Position numbers and translations under genes: made by a program. DNA of 64,000 nucleotides, taken from Beta vulgaris subsp. vulgaris. Its lineage: Eukaryota; Streptophyta; Magnoliopsida; Caryophyllales; Amaranthaceae. The DNA lies in the NCBI RefSeq assembly GCF_026745355.1, contig NC_079208.1, positions 24,856,805-24,920,804 on the forward strand, written 5' to 3'. The notes under the pieces are model-generated. The model made no database searches and was not told the DNA's origin. It saw nothing but the letters and a program-made list of their open reading frames with translations. Of this stretch, positions 36,401-45,679 are shown piece after piece (the stretch's first letter is position 1; every line of letters starts with the position of its first letter).

Positions 36401-39400
36401 AATGTTGTATTTCCCCGTTACAAGCTGTTCCCGCGACCACTTTTTTTTCTCTCCTTAGTACAACAGTAGGGTCTCTTGAAGCCCATTTAGAAGAAAGGGA
36501 CTCCATCCTCATGATTTGAGGGCTTAGATGCTCCGCAACGCATGAAAGCTGAGGCTGACCGCAATCCTAGAGAAGTCACCTTTGAAGTGGGAGATCAGGT
36601 CTACCTCAAACTACAACCTTACCGCCGTAAATCTTTGGCTAGGAGGCCTTTTGAGAAGCTTGCAGCCTGTTATGATGGTTCCTTTGAAGTTCTTGCTAAG
36701 GTTGGGTCCTTACAAATTGGCCCTTCCACCATCAAGCAAAATCCATCCTGCGTTCCACGTTTACCAGTTGAAGCCAGCTTTGGGGCCAGCATCATTCACT
36801 CCTCCCCCTCCCCCCACCCCCCCCCCCCCTTACCCTTACTTCTAAGTTAGAGATGATCAGTGGGTGTCCGAAACATCACTCAAGGGGACACTTCCTCTAT
36901 TGAGGTCCTCATCAATGGCAGGTCTTATCTGAATTTGAAGCTACATGGGAACAATTCACTTTGATCCAAGAGAGGTTCCCAAGTTTCCGCCTTGAGGACA
37001 AGGTGAATCTTTGGAAAGGGGGTAATGCAATATATCCACGTCCTCCTATTAGTTTCACCTACAGTAGAAGGGTAGCCAAGTAATTATTCTCTTGTTGGTT
37101 TTGCTGCTCACTAGAATCTGTTATAGAGAGAGAAGGGCATCTAAAGGGAGAGAGAGATGAAAAAGGGAAATGTTGGCCAGTAGTTAAATCTATAAATAGG
37201 AAGGTAGAATAAGGGGAAGGCATTGAGAAATATTTGGTGACTTATAACTGGAGAGTACAGCCTATCCAAAGCTGTGTAGCTTCTATTCCATTATCAATAC
37301 AATCTAGCCATGTTCTTCTGCTCTCTACTCGGGTCCATCTTGTAGACTTGTACAGTGAACTGCTAGTAGGTTTACTGCATACTGCAGAAAACTTGTTTCA
37401 TCTACGTAGATCTAGAAGAGTGCAACTTAAAGATTGCCAAGGGAAAAAGAAAAAGGTTAATTGTTCTGAATTCCAATTAGATGAGATGGATTTACTTGGT
37501 TTTTATAGACCTTTAGGCTTTAGCAGGCTCCTGGGCCCTACGAAGGTTCCCCAGTGCTGCTGTACAGTTATCTTGCTCGCATGAACAGTTTTGATTTCTC
37601 TGGTAAGAGGTGCATAGCCGCATCCATAATTGCTCACCAAGTCTCAGGTCGTTGAATTGGATATATATACCAAAAATGTGCAAGTATACGTTGAATAATC
37701 ATGTAAAATTCATCTCATTATGCAACAAATGCTAATAATACCAGGAGGCCTTAGTCCTGTTATGCAAATTATTTTTATATCTAAAAACATATATGACAAT
37801 GTTGATATGAAAGTAGAAGTTGGAGTTCTTTAAGCTTATATAACAACCTAACCTATATCACATTTTCTAACGAACATGGTTGTTGGCTTTAGTTTGCTAG
37901 TGCGCTTCCAGAGCATTTTTCGCTACTGTATCATTGGGAATCTTCAAATAGATAACAGGAAGTGCTGCCTATAGCTTGCCAAAATCGCATCATTAATGTG
38001 AAAAGGTTGTGGATATGTGACCGACCCTTCTGAATTTTGTTTTTCGCTCATGTTTCTCGTATCTTCGTTTGTAAAAGGTGAGGTAATTGAGCAGCCTTGT
38101 TCTTCTCAAAACAAGTTTTTGATCCCTCAGGGAGGCTTAGCTGCTGTCCTTCTGTCCGAGCATTGGTTAATTTTGACATTGTCTTTTTTTTTTCTTTCAT
38201 TTTTTGTAGTCTTTCCACCCCTTCTCCTTCAAGTGGATTTTGTTAAAATACTTTATGTTGATGAATGTGTTTTTCTTTCACAACGTAGGTATCGCTGCCC
38301 CATATGTTCCAAGTCAACTTTGGACATGTCAAGTGATTGGGAAAAATTGGATGAGGAGGTAAGAGTTAATAACATTAATTTTTCATTTCTTCCATGGATT
38401 GCAAATCTATATACTGGATGCAGTTCCTGTCCAGAAATCATATGCATGAATGCGTGATCTGTTTGGTTGGTATATTAAGTGAAGTTAGAATACATATATA
38501 GGACAAAGAATATTGATCCTATGATCCTATACTCTTGTGTTGGTTAGTTATTACATAGTTGGTGGATTTTTAACATGAGGGTTCCAAGAATCACTATCCC
38601 TTTCAATTTAAGTGCTCGAATAAGTTGGTTAAGTGCTTCCTAACCTTTTGGTTTCAGAGCAACCGGAATATCTATGATTTATATCTAACATTGTGCTTCA
38701 GTAGGAGGTGGCCCAGGTATGAGGGGATGCATTGTTTTCTTCTCAAGCTGATCAGTCGAATTTTAGTTGTTATTTTCTTGCGTGGCTGCTTTGTGTTAAA
38801 TTAACCTTACTATATAATATTAGCTTTGATGTCAACTTGAACTTGACCAAGATGGTTCAAATGAAAGTTCTGAAGGATTCAGTAGGTGCCTAGATGCTTG
38901 CCTTTTGTTTCGGTCGTTTTCTTATCTAGGTGGTTATATTCTTTGTAAGATACGGTTGGAAATATATTTAATCTCCGAGGGAAAATTTAAAATCAATTGA
39001 ATAACTTTTAACGTATTGATTGCAGATCGGAGCTACTATCATGCCTGACGAGTATAGATATGAGGTAACTCTCTACATACTTGCCTTTTGCATCTGCTTT
39101 ACTTTGGTACCTTCCTTTTTCATTGTCAAGACCACTATCTCAGAGGAACTGGGGTAAGACCAGTGCTTAGGGTAGAGGTGGGTGGTATATGTTCTATCAA
39201 TTGATTTGTGGCATGTGTAGTATACCTCTAACTTGTTACCCTACATTGAACATGTAAATAAACACTACAACTATAGGAACTTTTTTATTGAGGACATGTT
39301 TCCACTTGGGTGTGCATATGAAAGACGAATTTCTTTAATGGATAGGCTCATAAGTCAGCTGTGAGATTTGTTAGCCGAAGCAAATTCTTGACAAAAAAGA

Positions 39401-41950
39401 ATTAAAAGTTTTACCCTACAAAGAGGTGGGCTGGGAGGACTGGTGAAGAGTTGAAGAATAAAAATTATGAAACATACTTCATCTGTTCCTTAGTTGCAAC
39501 AATTTGAATTTCACGATTGCCAACCGTTGTCTATATCTTTAATTGTTTTCTTTTTACAAAAAATTAAATGCTATTTCTTTAAATATACATTGAGATGATT
39601 CCGGGACATCTCACAAACTAAATTTTGTTTTATACTATGTTACTCCGACACCTTCATTTACCTCAAAAATCGGCTTTCGTGTCGTGTTGTGTCCGACACG
39701 ACACATCACTTGGATACTTCATTTTAAACTAAAAACTTGTCTTTTTTCAATAAAATAGCCGAGTCGGACACTTGGACACCCGTATTCAAGTAGATATCCA
39801 ATTCGTGTCTGAGCAACATAGGTTTTATATATTTAGTCTAAATTACCAGTCCAAGTTAGTATATGTACAGTGCATGTTGCAACAGAAGAAAGAAAGGAAG
39901 TATTGCATAAAATCTTTGAGGAAATTGCAAAAATTCTTCTAGACTTATGTGTTTGATAGAAAAGGGATAATTGTGTTCGTTAAAGATAATAATCAGGTTA
40001 TTCTCTTGTAGCCACAATCTTCCACTCCGAGTCTTTCGTTGTCGCGTATAGTGTATCACTAGTAGGGGACTCTCTTTGATTGTCTGTTGATTAAACTCTG
40101 ATACTAACCGACAAGGTCCTTCCATTGCGAGTCTTTAGTTGTCGCGTATAGTGTACCACTTGTAGGGGACTCTCTTTGATTGTCTATTGATTAGGCTCTT
40201 ATACTAACCGACAAGGTCCGAGTGTTTTGACACTCATATTATGTGTGGCACATCCATGCTCTTCTGAGAGCAAGAATGCAATCCCATTGCGAAAAGAGGC
40301 TTGTATGTGCGTAGGAGACACAAGTGCGAATTCAGTTAGTGAAAAGGGGAACTCTTGCTCATTAGTGAAAACGAGTTTGAGTCAGGCATCCCCTAGGGCT
40401 TGTGTGCTTTTTCCTGGCCCAAGCGGAGCCGAAGCAACTTAAATGAAACATAACTGTTTTTCCTAGTGAAAACAAAAGCAGTAGACACATAATAATCAAG
40501 GAATAACCTACACCCAATATCTAGAAACATAAAGTACTAGAAAGCATAGAATACAACAAATTCAAGTTAATTTAAGGTGTATTCTGCAATATGGAGTGCC
40601 TATCTAGTATTCATAAGGAGAAAAACATTAGATGGAACATGGTATCCTTAAGTGATTGTTTTGGGTTTCCATTGAAAAAGAAAAGTGAGTATTTTGGGTT
40701 GATGTTTTGAAGTAATGAAATATTGACTAAGATGTGTACCACGAGATGAAGCCTGGGTGAATGTAATGGAGAGGAAATATTGTGTGACATAGGATACCTC
40801 AAAGGTTAATGAAAATTTATATAGATAAACACTATTCTCTATTATACGAGTCGAAATGTTGGGCATTTAGGAAAGACCATATAATGAAAAGGAGTGTAGA
40901 GGAGATGCGTATGTTGGCATGGAGTTGTGACAACACCTTAAGGGTTAAGATTTGGTATGTAGATATTTGGAAGAAGGTTGGAGTTGCAACCGGTGAAAAT
41001 AAGATGACAGAAAACTGACTATGTTGGTTTGGGCATGTGGGGATTTAAGAAGGCCAAAGGTGCATTAGTTGGAGGGATTCAAAGATTTTATGAGGTATGC
41101 GTATTGGTAGGAGCATATAACTTTAGATAAATGGAGGATGATCTTTGTAGATGATCACTAGTGATAAATTCTTGGTTCACGCTGCTGGTCACATATTTTG
41201 GGAATAAGGCTTGTTATTGTTCTTTTTCTAGGAGTGGTTTAACATATTTTTGGTCTAAAATAAAGTATAAGTTTTCATGAAAAATATGTCAGGTTATCAA
41301 GTTACTTTGGTGAAACAATAATTCAGATCACATAATTTGTACCCTCGTTTAGCAAACTGAGCAACATGCCCTCCATTGGCCACCCATATGTTGGTTTACT
41401 TTGTTCGATGAAGGATCTTCAGATGTGTCATCATCCGTGTTGGACTTGGGGAAAAGTTGAAACATAATTCATCGATGTCAATTGTGACGGTGAATGTAAA
41501 ACTTTGTAACCCGTAAACATAGATTCACATGTGTCTAGTGCTCATTTGAGTCTTGTGTGGTAATTTCTACTCCGCTACTCCCTATACTGTGAAATTATTC
41601 TCAGTCTCCTTGTTACTCGGTCTACCCAAGGATACTATTGCGAACCTATCATACACAAACCATTTATCTTTTAGGAAGTATGACAAATTTTCCATAAGAT
41701 CCCCAAATTAGTATATGTGACTATTACTTATTGGACAGAAAGAGTAATGCTTTTTTAATTTACATATGAGCAAAACAAAATGCTGATTCAGAAACAAAAT
41801 TTGCAGGTATTAATCCTCTGCAATGATTGCAGTGGCACAAGCAGAGTGAAGTTCCACATATTTGGGCACAAGTGCAGTCAATGCCATTCGTATAATACCC
41901 GCGTAACGGAGAAAATTGATTTACAGCAGGAGCCACCATCAGTTAGCTAG
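26919..41950 (+). CDS. MIEL1: CHY zinc-finger and RING E3 ubiquitin ligase (MIEL1/CHYR1 family)
   Basis: Twelve exons, all with GT-AG introns, give 284 residues: 26919-27004, 27095-27182, 27275-27331, 27441-27473, 28302-28379, 28485-28528, 28616-28656, 31050-31132, 31221-31312, 38289-38358, 39026-39064, 41807-41950. Exons 1-6 encode a variable N-terminus and the CHY zinc finger ([29 protein letters not shown]). Exons 5-8 encode the CTCHY-type finger ([19 protein letters not shown]). Exons 8-10 encode a RING-H2 ([25 protein letters not shown]). Exon 12 encodes the C-terminal zinc ribbon ([24 protein letters not shown]). All zinc ligands expected in the family appear present. Arabidopsis MIEL1 ubiquitinates MYB transcription factors, and CHYR1 acts in ABA and drought responses; the substrate here is unknown. 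Sequence is closest to MIEL1 by eye. The start is the first ATG in frame. The only intact host gene in the window. Confidence 0.93.
27401..27436 (+). repeat. Run of 36 T directly before the exon 4 splice acceptor
   Basis: The intron 3 polypyrimidine tract is an uninterrupted T homopolymer ending in GCAG at 27437-27440. Confidence 0.95.
28657..31049 (+). other. Intron 7 of the E3 ligase gene, 2.4 kb
   Basis: No transposon termini, coding domain or RNA gene was recognised in it. A 71-codon frame at 29253-29468 has no domain. Splice sites are GTATGC and GTGCAG. Confidence 0.5.
31485..31847 (+). repeat. 5' LTR of the chromovirus
   Basis: Begins TGCAATATATCC, ends GTTTATTGCA, and is followed by the PBS. 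Confidence 0.9.
33247..33641. mobile_element. hAT-like non-autonomous insert, copy 1, in the chromovirus
   Basis: It splits the protease-region frame. Flanks are GTTGGGAC (33239-33246) and GTTGGGAT (33642-33649), an 8-bp duplication with one mismatch. It starts CATGGAATTAAAACTC and is rich in CGTTACGG-type words. It is clearly related to the insert at 36046-36456. Clear terminal inverted repeats were not found, so hAT assignment rests on the 8-bp duplication. Confidence 0.65.
36046..36456. mobile_element. hAT-like non-autonomous insert, copy 2, in the chromovirus
   Basis: Perfect 8-bp duplication AGTACAAC at 36038-36045 and 36457-36464. It starts CACGGAATTAAAACTC and matches copy 1 over most of its length (shared ATTATGTTGCAGTAATGCTT), diverging at the right end, where a T-rich stretch replaces the copy 1 terminus. 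Confidence 0.68.
37026..37379 (+). repeat. 3' LTR of the chromovirus
   Basis: Begins TGCAATATATCC after the polypurine tract and ends GTTTACTGCA, followed by TACTG. Confidence 0.9.
37385..38288 (+). other. Remainder of intron 9 after the chromovirus
   Basis: No gene or transposon end is recognised. The region ends in a T-rich stretch and the acceptor AACGTAG at 38282-38288. Frames at 37234-37584 and 38017-38457 run through LTR, intron and exon and are not genes. Confidence 0.5.
40019..40218. repeat. 100-bp tandem duplication, two copies
   Basis: Units 40019-40118 and 40119-40218 share GTTGTCGCGTATAGTGTA and GGGGACTCTCTTTGATTGTC and differ at about a dozen positions. Period is exactly 100. 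Confidence 0.9.
40809..41220 (+). mobile_element. RTE-type LINE 3' fragment
   Basis: The translation contains the C-terminal block typical of plant RTE LINE ORF2 ([35 protein letters not shown], then WFGHV after an in-frame stop at 41018). The remainder to about 41220 is a stop-ridden continuation. Only the 3' part survives, which is common for LINE insertions. It lies in intron 11 in the host gene's direction. Confidence 0.75.
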
Positions 41951-42183
41951 CTCATTTTTTGTCCATGAACGTATTTGCACTGCTTTGAAACAAGTATTCA
42001 GATTACAAGAGTTGACCTTTTGTTCATAAAAGTCTAGTTTCCGATTTCTTGATGACTGGGTTTTGCACTGGTTTTTTCCTAGATTTTGAAAGGCGGGCCT
42101 TGCCATTGGTGTAATCAACAGTTTTTCCATTGTCAGCAAGTAGTCTCATATCGAATTCAAAAAACCATGCTATTATTACTTAA
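41951..42183 (+). other. 3' UTR/downstream region of the E3 ligase gene
   Basis: 233 bp between the stop codon and the inferred Helitron terminus. No unambiguous polyadenylation signal could be fixed. No other gene seen. Confidence 0.4.
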
Positions 42184-42215
42184 CTAGTGTGTGTCTCGGG
42201 TGGCCTCGAGTGTTA
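42184..42215 (-). other. Helitron 3' terminal hairpin and CTAG end
   Basis: CTCG pairs with CGAG and GG with CC, leaving a bulge and a three-base loop; then seven bases and CTAG, followed by host T on the minus strand. No target duplication is expected for Helitrons. Confidence 0.65.
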
Positions 42216-42515
42216 CTGTTAACATATCTGTATGGAAATCATTTGTAATACCATGTAGTTTGTAAGTTGTGCTATGCAATGGATAATCTTGACCAAAATT
42301 TCAGTGTCATTCTTACTTTGTGAGACTTGAAATATGTCAAGTGCATATGAAACCAAGAATGAAAACATCGTAAAGTGCATAACTAATTTTTTATTTGCAA
42401 ACAATGCTCTTGTTGTAGTTGCTAAGCATCATAATCTTTTCGGTTGTTGCTTCAATTGGAGCTTTGGTATATATTTGGTTGGCTACTTTTGGTGGTTGGG
42501 TTGTCCGGTCAATCT

Positions 42516-44860
42516 TCATTCCTGCATTTTTGTTATATGTATAATACAAGTATTAGTTTTTGTAATGGTTATTCTTTCTATTGATTTTATGAGTGTAGTT
42601 GTCTTACGCAATAATTTTGTTCCTATTTTTGTGGTATTTTCTGCTTCTTCATTTCGGGTTAGTTCACCAAGGAATTGACTCTTATATGTGTCTTCACCAT
42701 TATCATCGAGTACTTGGCTTCCCGTTTCGACAACTGTAGGAGTTTTTGCATTTATGATGTATGCAGCTTGGCATTTCTCATGCAATTGTCAATATCATGT
42801 ATGTATTAATCATGTATGGCAATAAATTAATTTAATTTGTTGGTCTTTACTTTTTTGATGCTTGCCATTTCTTTATGTTGGTGTTCCTCGTATGATTTTT
42901 CTAATTGGTAGTTTGTCTCAAATGTCCCTTGGCAAATAAGTTGTCTCACTCTTTGTGTTGAGCTTGACCTTGAACGCAAATTGTTTTCCAATATAATTTT
43001 GCAGGTGGTCTAAGTCTATCACCTTCTCAGTGCCATTTTTTCTACAATGTATATTTTATGTCGGTAATTGTGAAGTGTCATCTGTGAGGGATTGTTGAAA
43101 TATTTCTTAATTTTCATATTACCTTTTTTTGCAAGTCCAACAACTTGTTCAATAGGCTCGCAATAACTTTTCAGCTTCCTTATCAAATAATGCGAGTGGA
43201 ACACATGCACTCTCATCATCGATGTTATTTGTTAGAAAAGACCTATAGTTGTGAAGAGGTGCATAGCAATGTACTAGTCATGAGATTGGAGGAGGCCCAA
43301 GTCAAGCAAGCAAAATCAAGCTTTGCATAGACTATCAATTAAATAACTATTGTATAAGATCATAAAGTTATAAAGCAAATCATCGTTATGTTTTAGTAAC
43401 ATTATGTTGTAATAATTAGTGTTAATGCTTTGGATAAGACTGTAAGAAAGTTTATTGACAACTATCATTTTGTTAGTAGTTGTTTACCTTATCTTTGGAT
43501 ATTTGACCACAAAGTCACACTTGTACAATATGAAGTCTCATCGATCTTGGTCTTACATGCGTCGTAAGAGTTGTAATGCCATTGTTTGTGAAGATCTATG
43601 CTTGTAATTGTGGAACTGCAAGTAAAAGTCTCATGTAGATTTTGATTTTTAGTTGATATATTTTGTTTTGTTGTTGAGGTATTTTGTAGAGAAGTTTTTT
43701 TTTTAAACTATCCTAGATAAGTGTGTTATGAGTCATATTTTACCATTTCTCCTGGGTCCTTTTGCAAAATGTCTTCTAGCTTTTCTCTGTTCAAGAACAT
43801 GGCTTGTTCTGGTGGTTCATGTGGGTGTGGCTCCAACGCTTTAATTGGTTCCATTTCATCCCTCCTATTTATTCATGCATGATTTGATTAGTGGTTTTTG
43901 TGTGCATCAATGTTTATTTGGAGAATTTATTTTTTGGATTTTTTTTGAGTTTTTGATGACGTACCTTTGTTTGAAGCCTTCTGTTTCTGGAATGTCTTTG
44001 TTGAAGTATATTTTTGTTGCGCTAGTTGAGTGGCGCTGGTATCTTCCTGTGAGACATGTATGTCGTGTCATTACTGCATAATTTGTTCAACCGAATTGTA
44101 TTGAATTTATGCTTACATCGCCCATGACCATATTATTTCTAATTACATATTTATTGTTTTGATTATAGTTTAGTTTTCTGTTTTCCTTTCTCTTACCTTG
44201 GTGCATATTCACTTTTATTGAAGTGATGATCACTACTTTGCAGGTTTTCTCTTTTGTTTTCTCGGTGTTGATCAAATCTATATTTGCTCCCCACAAAGTG
44301 ACCGTCACCTTCAAATTGTGGTATGAGTTGATTAGTACATTATGGTATTGAATCTCTTGTATAAAATCCTTGTTTTTACTGAAGGAAGAGGGTGTCTTAC
44401 TTTGGATCTAAGATATAAATTGCTCCTACATTGACCCAGGTTTTTTTCTTGAATTCTAGTTAGCAAGGCAACAACATCTGCATTTTGTACATCAATAACC
44501 AATTAGCATAAGTTGTTAAAGATGTGGTTAGTATAATTTAGTAATTTTCTGCTTAGCATACAATTAGTACATCAATGAGTAATTACCTATGATGTAGTCA
44601 ATTTTGTTGTTTCGTTCTTTCAATCGATCAAGTGGGTGTGTCATAAACACTTGATCCTGGATTGTAGCTTGAGTTTCTTGTTCTTGAAAGATAGTTGTGT
44701 AAGGTGTAAACCTGATGATTTGGTCATTTTCACGGACAAGTGTTGTTTGTTGTTTCTAGCAATATCAAAATTGTTTAGAGTATGTATTTTTCCTTCTCAG
44801 ATCGGATCTTTGTAAGCCTGTATCAAGTCTCTTCTCATAATTGCTACAATCCTCCCTGCA
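42516..44860 (-). pseudogene. RPA70-like single-strand DNA binding protein of the Helitron
   Basis: Minus-strand pieces match replication protein A large-subunit-like proteins in order: QIIRFTPYTTIFQEQE at about 44740; an OB-fold segment VTLWGANID and VVIITSIKVNMHQGK at 44310-44200; STSATKIYFNKDIPE at about 44030-43985; a zinc-ribbon-like QWHYNSYDACKTKI at about 43590; DDESACVPLALFDKEAEKLL at about 43220-43160; IEQVVGLAKKGN near 43150; then a tail to 42516. Pieces lie in different frames, with stops between, partly introns and partly decay. Plant Helitrons commonly encode such RPA-like proteins, thought to help handle single-stranded DNA. The zinc ribbon lacks its second Cys pair here. Limits are approximate. 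Confidence 0.72.
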
Positions 44861-45015
44861 TATTTTGTTCATGTTATTTATCTATATAGTGAAAAAGGTA
44901 ACATGTTTAATATTTTTTTTGTCTTAATTATTGTCACTGAACTTCAGAATGAAAGAAAAACGAAGGATTGCAATAATGTAGCTAGAGAATATCACTGAAA
45001 TTATATATACACGAC

Positions 45016-45426
45016 TAGAGGTAGGCATGGGCCGGGCCGGCCCGACACGATTTGGGCCCGACCCGTTGTTCGCTACGTGGGCCGCGGGCCTGTCACGGTC
45101 AAGAAATTTTATTTCCGGCCCGCACCGACACGAGCCTGCGTGGGCCGACCCGCGGGCCGAATGCTTCTTTCCTTTGTTTTTTAGCCTAAAACTGTCGAAA
45201 ATACAAAAAAATTAAATAAAACATGGGCCAGACCTGTAAGAAGCACGATCCCGGCCCGCGGGCCCGTGGACAAATTTTTAAAATTTTGATCCCGGCCAGC
45301 CACTCACAGGCCCGAGCCCGGCCCGAGCCCGCCACTCAAGGGCCCGAGCCCGACCTGGCCCTCCATTTACCCAAGCTCGCGGGCGGAGCCCGTGAACAGG
45401 CCCGGTCCGACCCATGCCCACCTCTA
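45016..45426. mobile_element. GC-rich hAT MITE, 411 bp
   Basis: Ends are TAGAGGTAGGCATGGGC and, reversed, TAGAGGTGGGCATGGGT. Flanks TACACGAC (45008-45015) and TGCACGAC (45427-45434) form an 8-bp duplication with one mismatch. The interior is made of GGCCCG/CGGGCC words, far richer in GC than the surroundings. The frames found across it are by-products of this composition. Confidence 0.82.
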
Positions 45427-45638
45427 TGCACGACTTATTATATGATGGAGCAGTAAGAACTACAACTTTTTTTTCCATTCCAAAATGAAGAGAACTTACT
45501 TTCAGCCTTCAGAAGAATAAGTTGCTAAATAATAATAATAATTGAAGTATTATTTGTATAATTTAATGGTAGAAAAACAAAAAAGAAGTTAATCATAATC
45601 GATGAAGGTTTGAAATAGTTTATGGCATTAATACAAGT
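45427..45638. other. Helitron segment between hAT MITE and LINE A
   Basis: About 210 bp of AT-rich sequence with an (AAT)n-like stretch near 45530; nothing coding seen. Confidence 0.4.
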
Positions 45639-45679
45639 CACATTAGTTGTGATTTTTTTTTTTATCAGGAAAGGAAAAC

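Larger units (their letters stand above)
31871..37020 (+). pseudogene. Chromovirus gag-pol, multiply broken
   Basis: Order is gypsy-type. Gag starts at ATG 31871 (in-frame stops follow) with [16 protein letters not shown] at about 32220. Protease has [12 protein letters not shown] at about 33050. Reverse transcriptase starts near 33960 ([18 protein letters not shown]), with a decayed WRLC block at 34130, and [10 protein letters not shown] at about 34430 where a YxDD motif is expected. RNase H has [13 protein letters not shown] at about 34900. Integrase remnants lie at 35380-36040. GPFEVL-type and chromodomain-like sequence ([17 protein letters not shown], then [14 protein letters not shown]) lies at about 36600-37020. 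Multiple stops and frameshifts plus two foreign inserts make it inactive. Confidence 0.88.
31485..37379 (+). mobile_element. Ty3/gypsy chromovirus in intron 9, decayed
   Basis: LTRs lie at 31485-31847 (363 bp) and 37026-37379 (354 bp), starting TGCAATATATCCAC and ending TATTGCA/TACTGCA. The target duplication TACTG is perfect at 31480-31484 and 37380-37384. PBS-like TGGTGTCAGAC is at 31850-31860 and polypurine tract GGAAAGGGGG at 37014-37023. It lies in the same orientation as the host gene, wholly within intron 9. LTR divergence is clearly visible (many substitutions and small indels), so the insertion is old relative to copia A. Confidence 0.93.
39065..41806 (+). other. Intron 11 of the E3 ligase gene, 2.7 kb
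   Basis: Contains GTGTCGTGTTGTGTCCGACA-type palindromic sequence near 39680-39790, a 100-bp tandem duplication and an RTE LINE fragment, listed separately. Acceptor is TTTGCAG at 41800-41806. Confidence 0.6.

Noticed and set aside
37234..37584. 116-codon frame as a protein
   Set aside because: It spans the chromovirus LTR end and host intron, so it is accidental.
40227..40442. 71-codon frame in intron 11
   Set aside because: No recognisable domain and directly beside the 100-bp tandem repeat; no support for expression.
45027..45478. GC-rich frames on both strands as proteins
   Set aside because: They arise from the GGCCCG composition of the hAT MITE.
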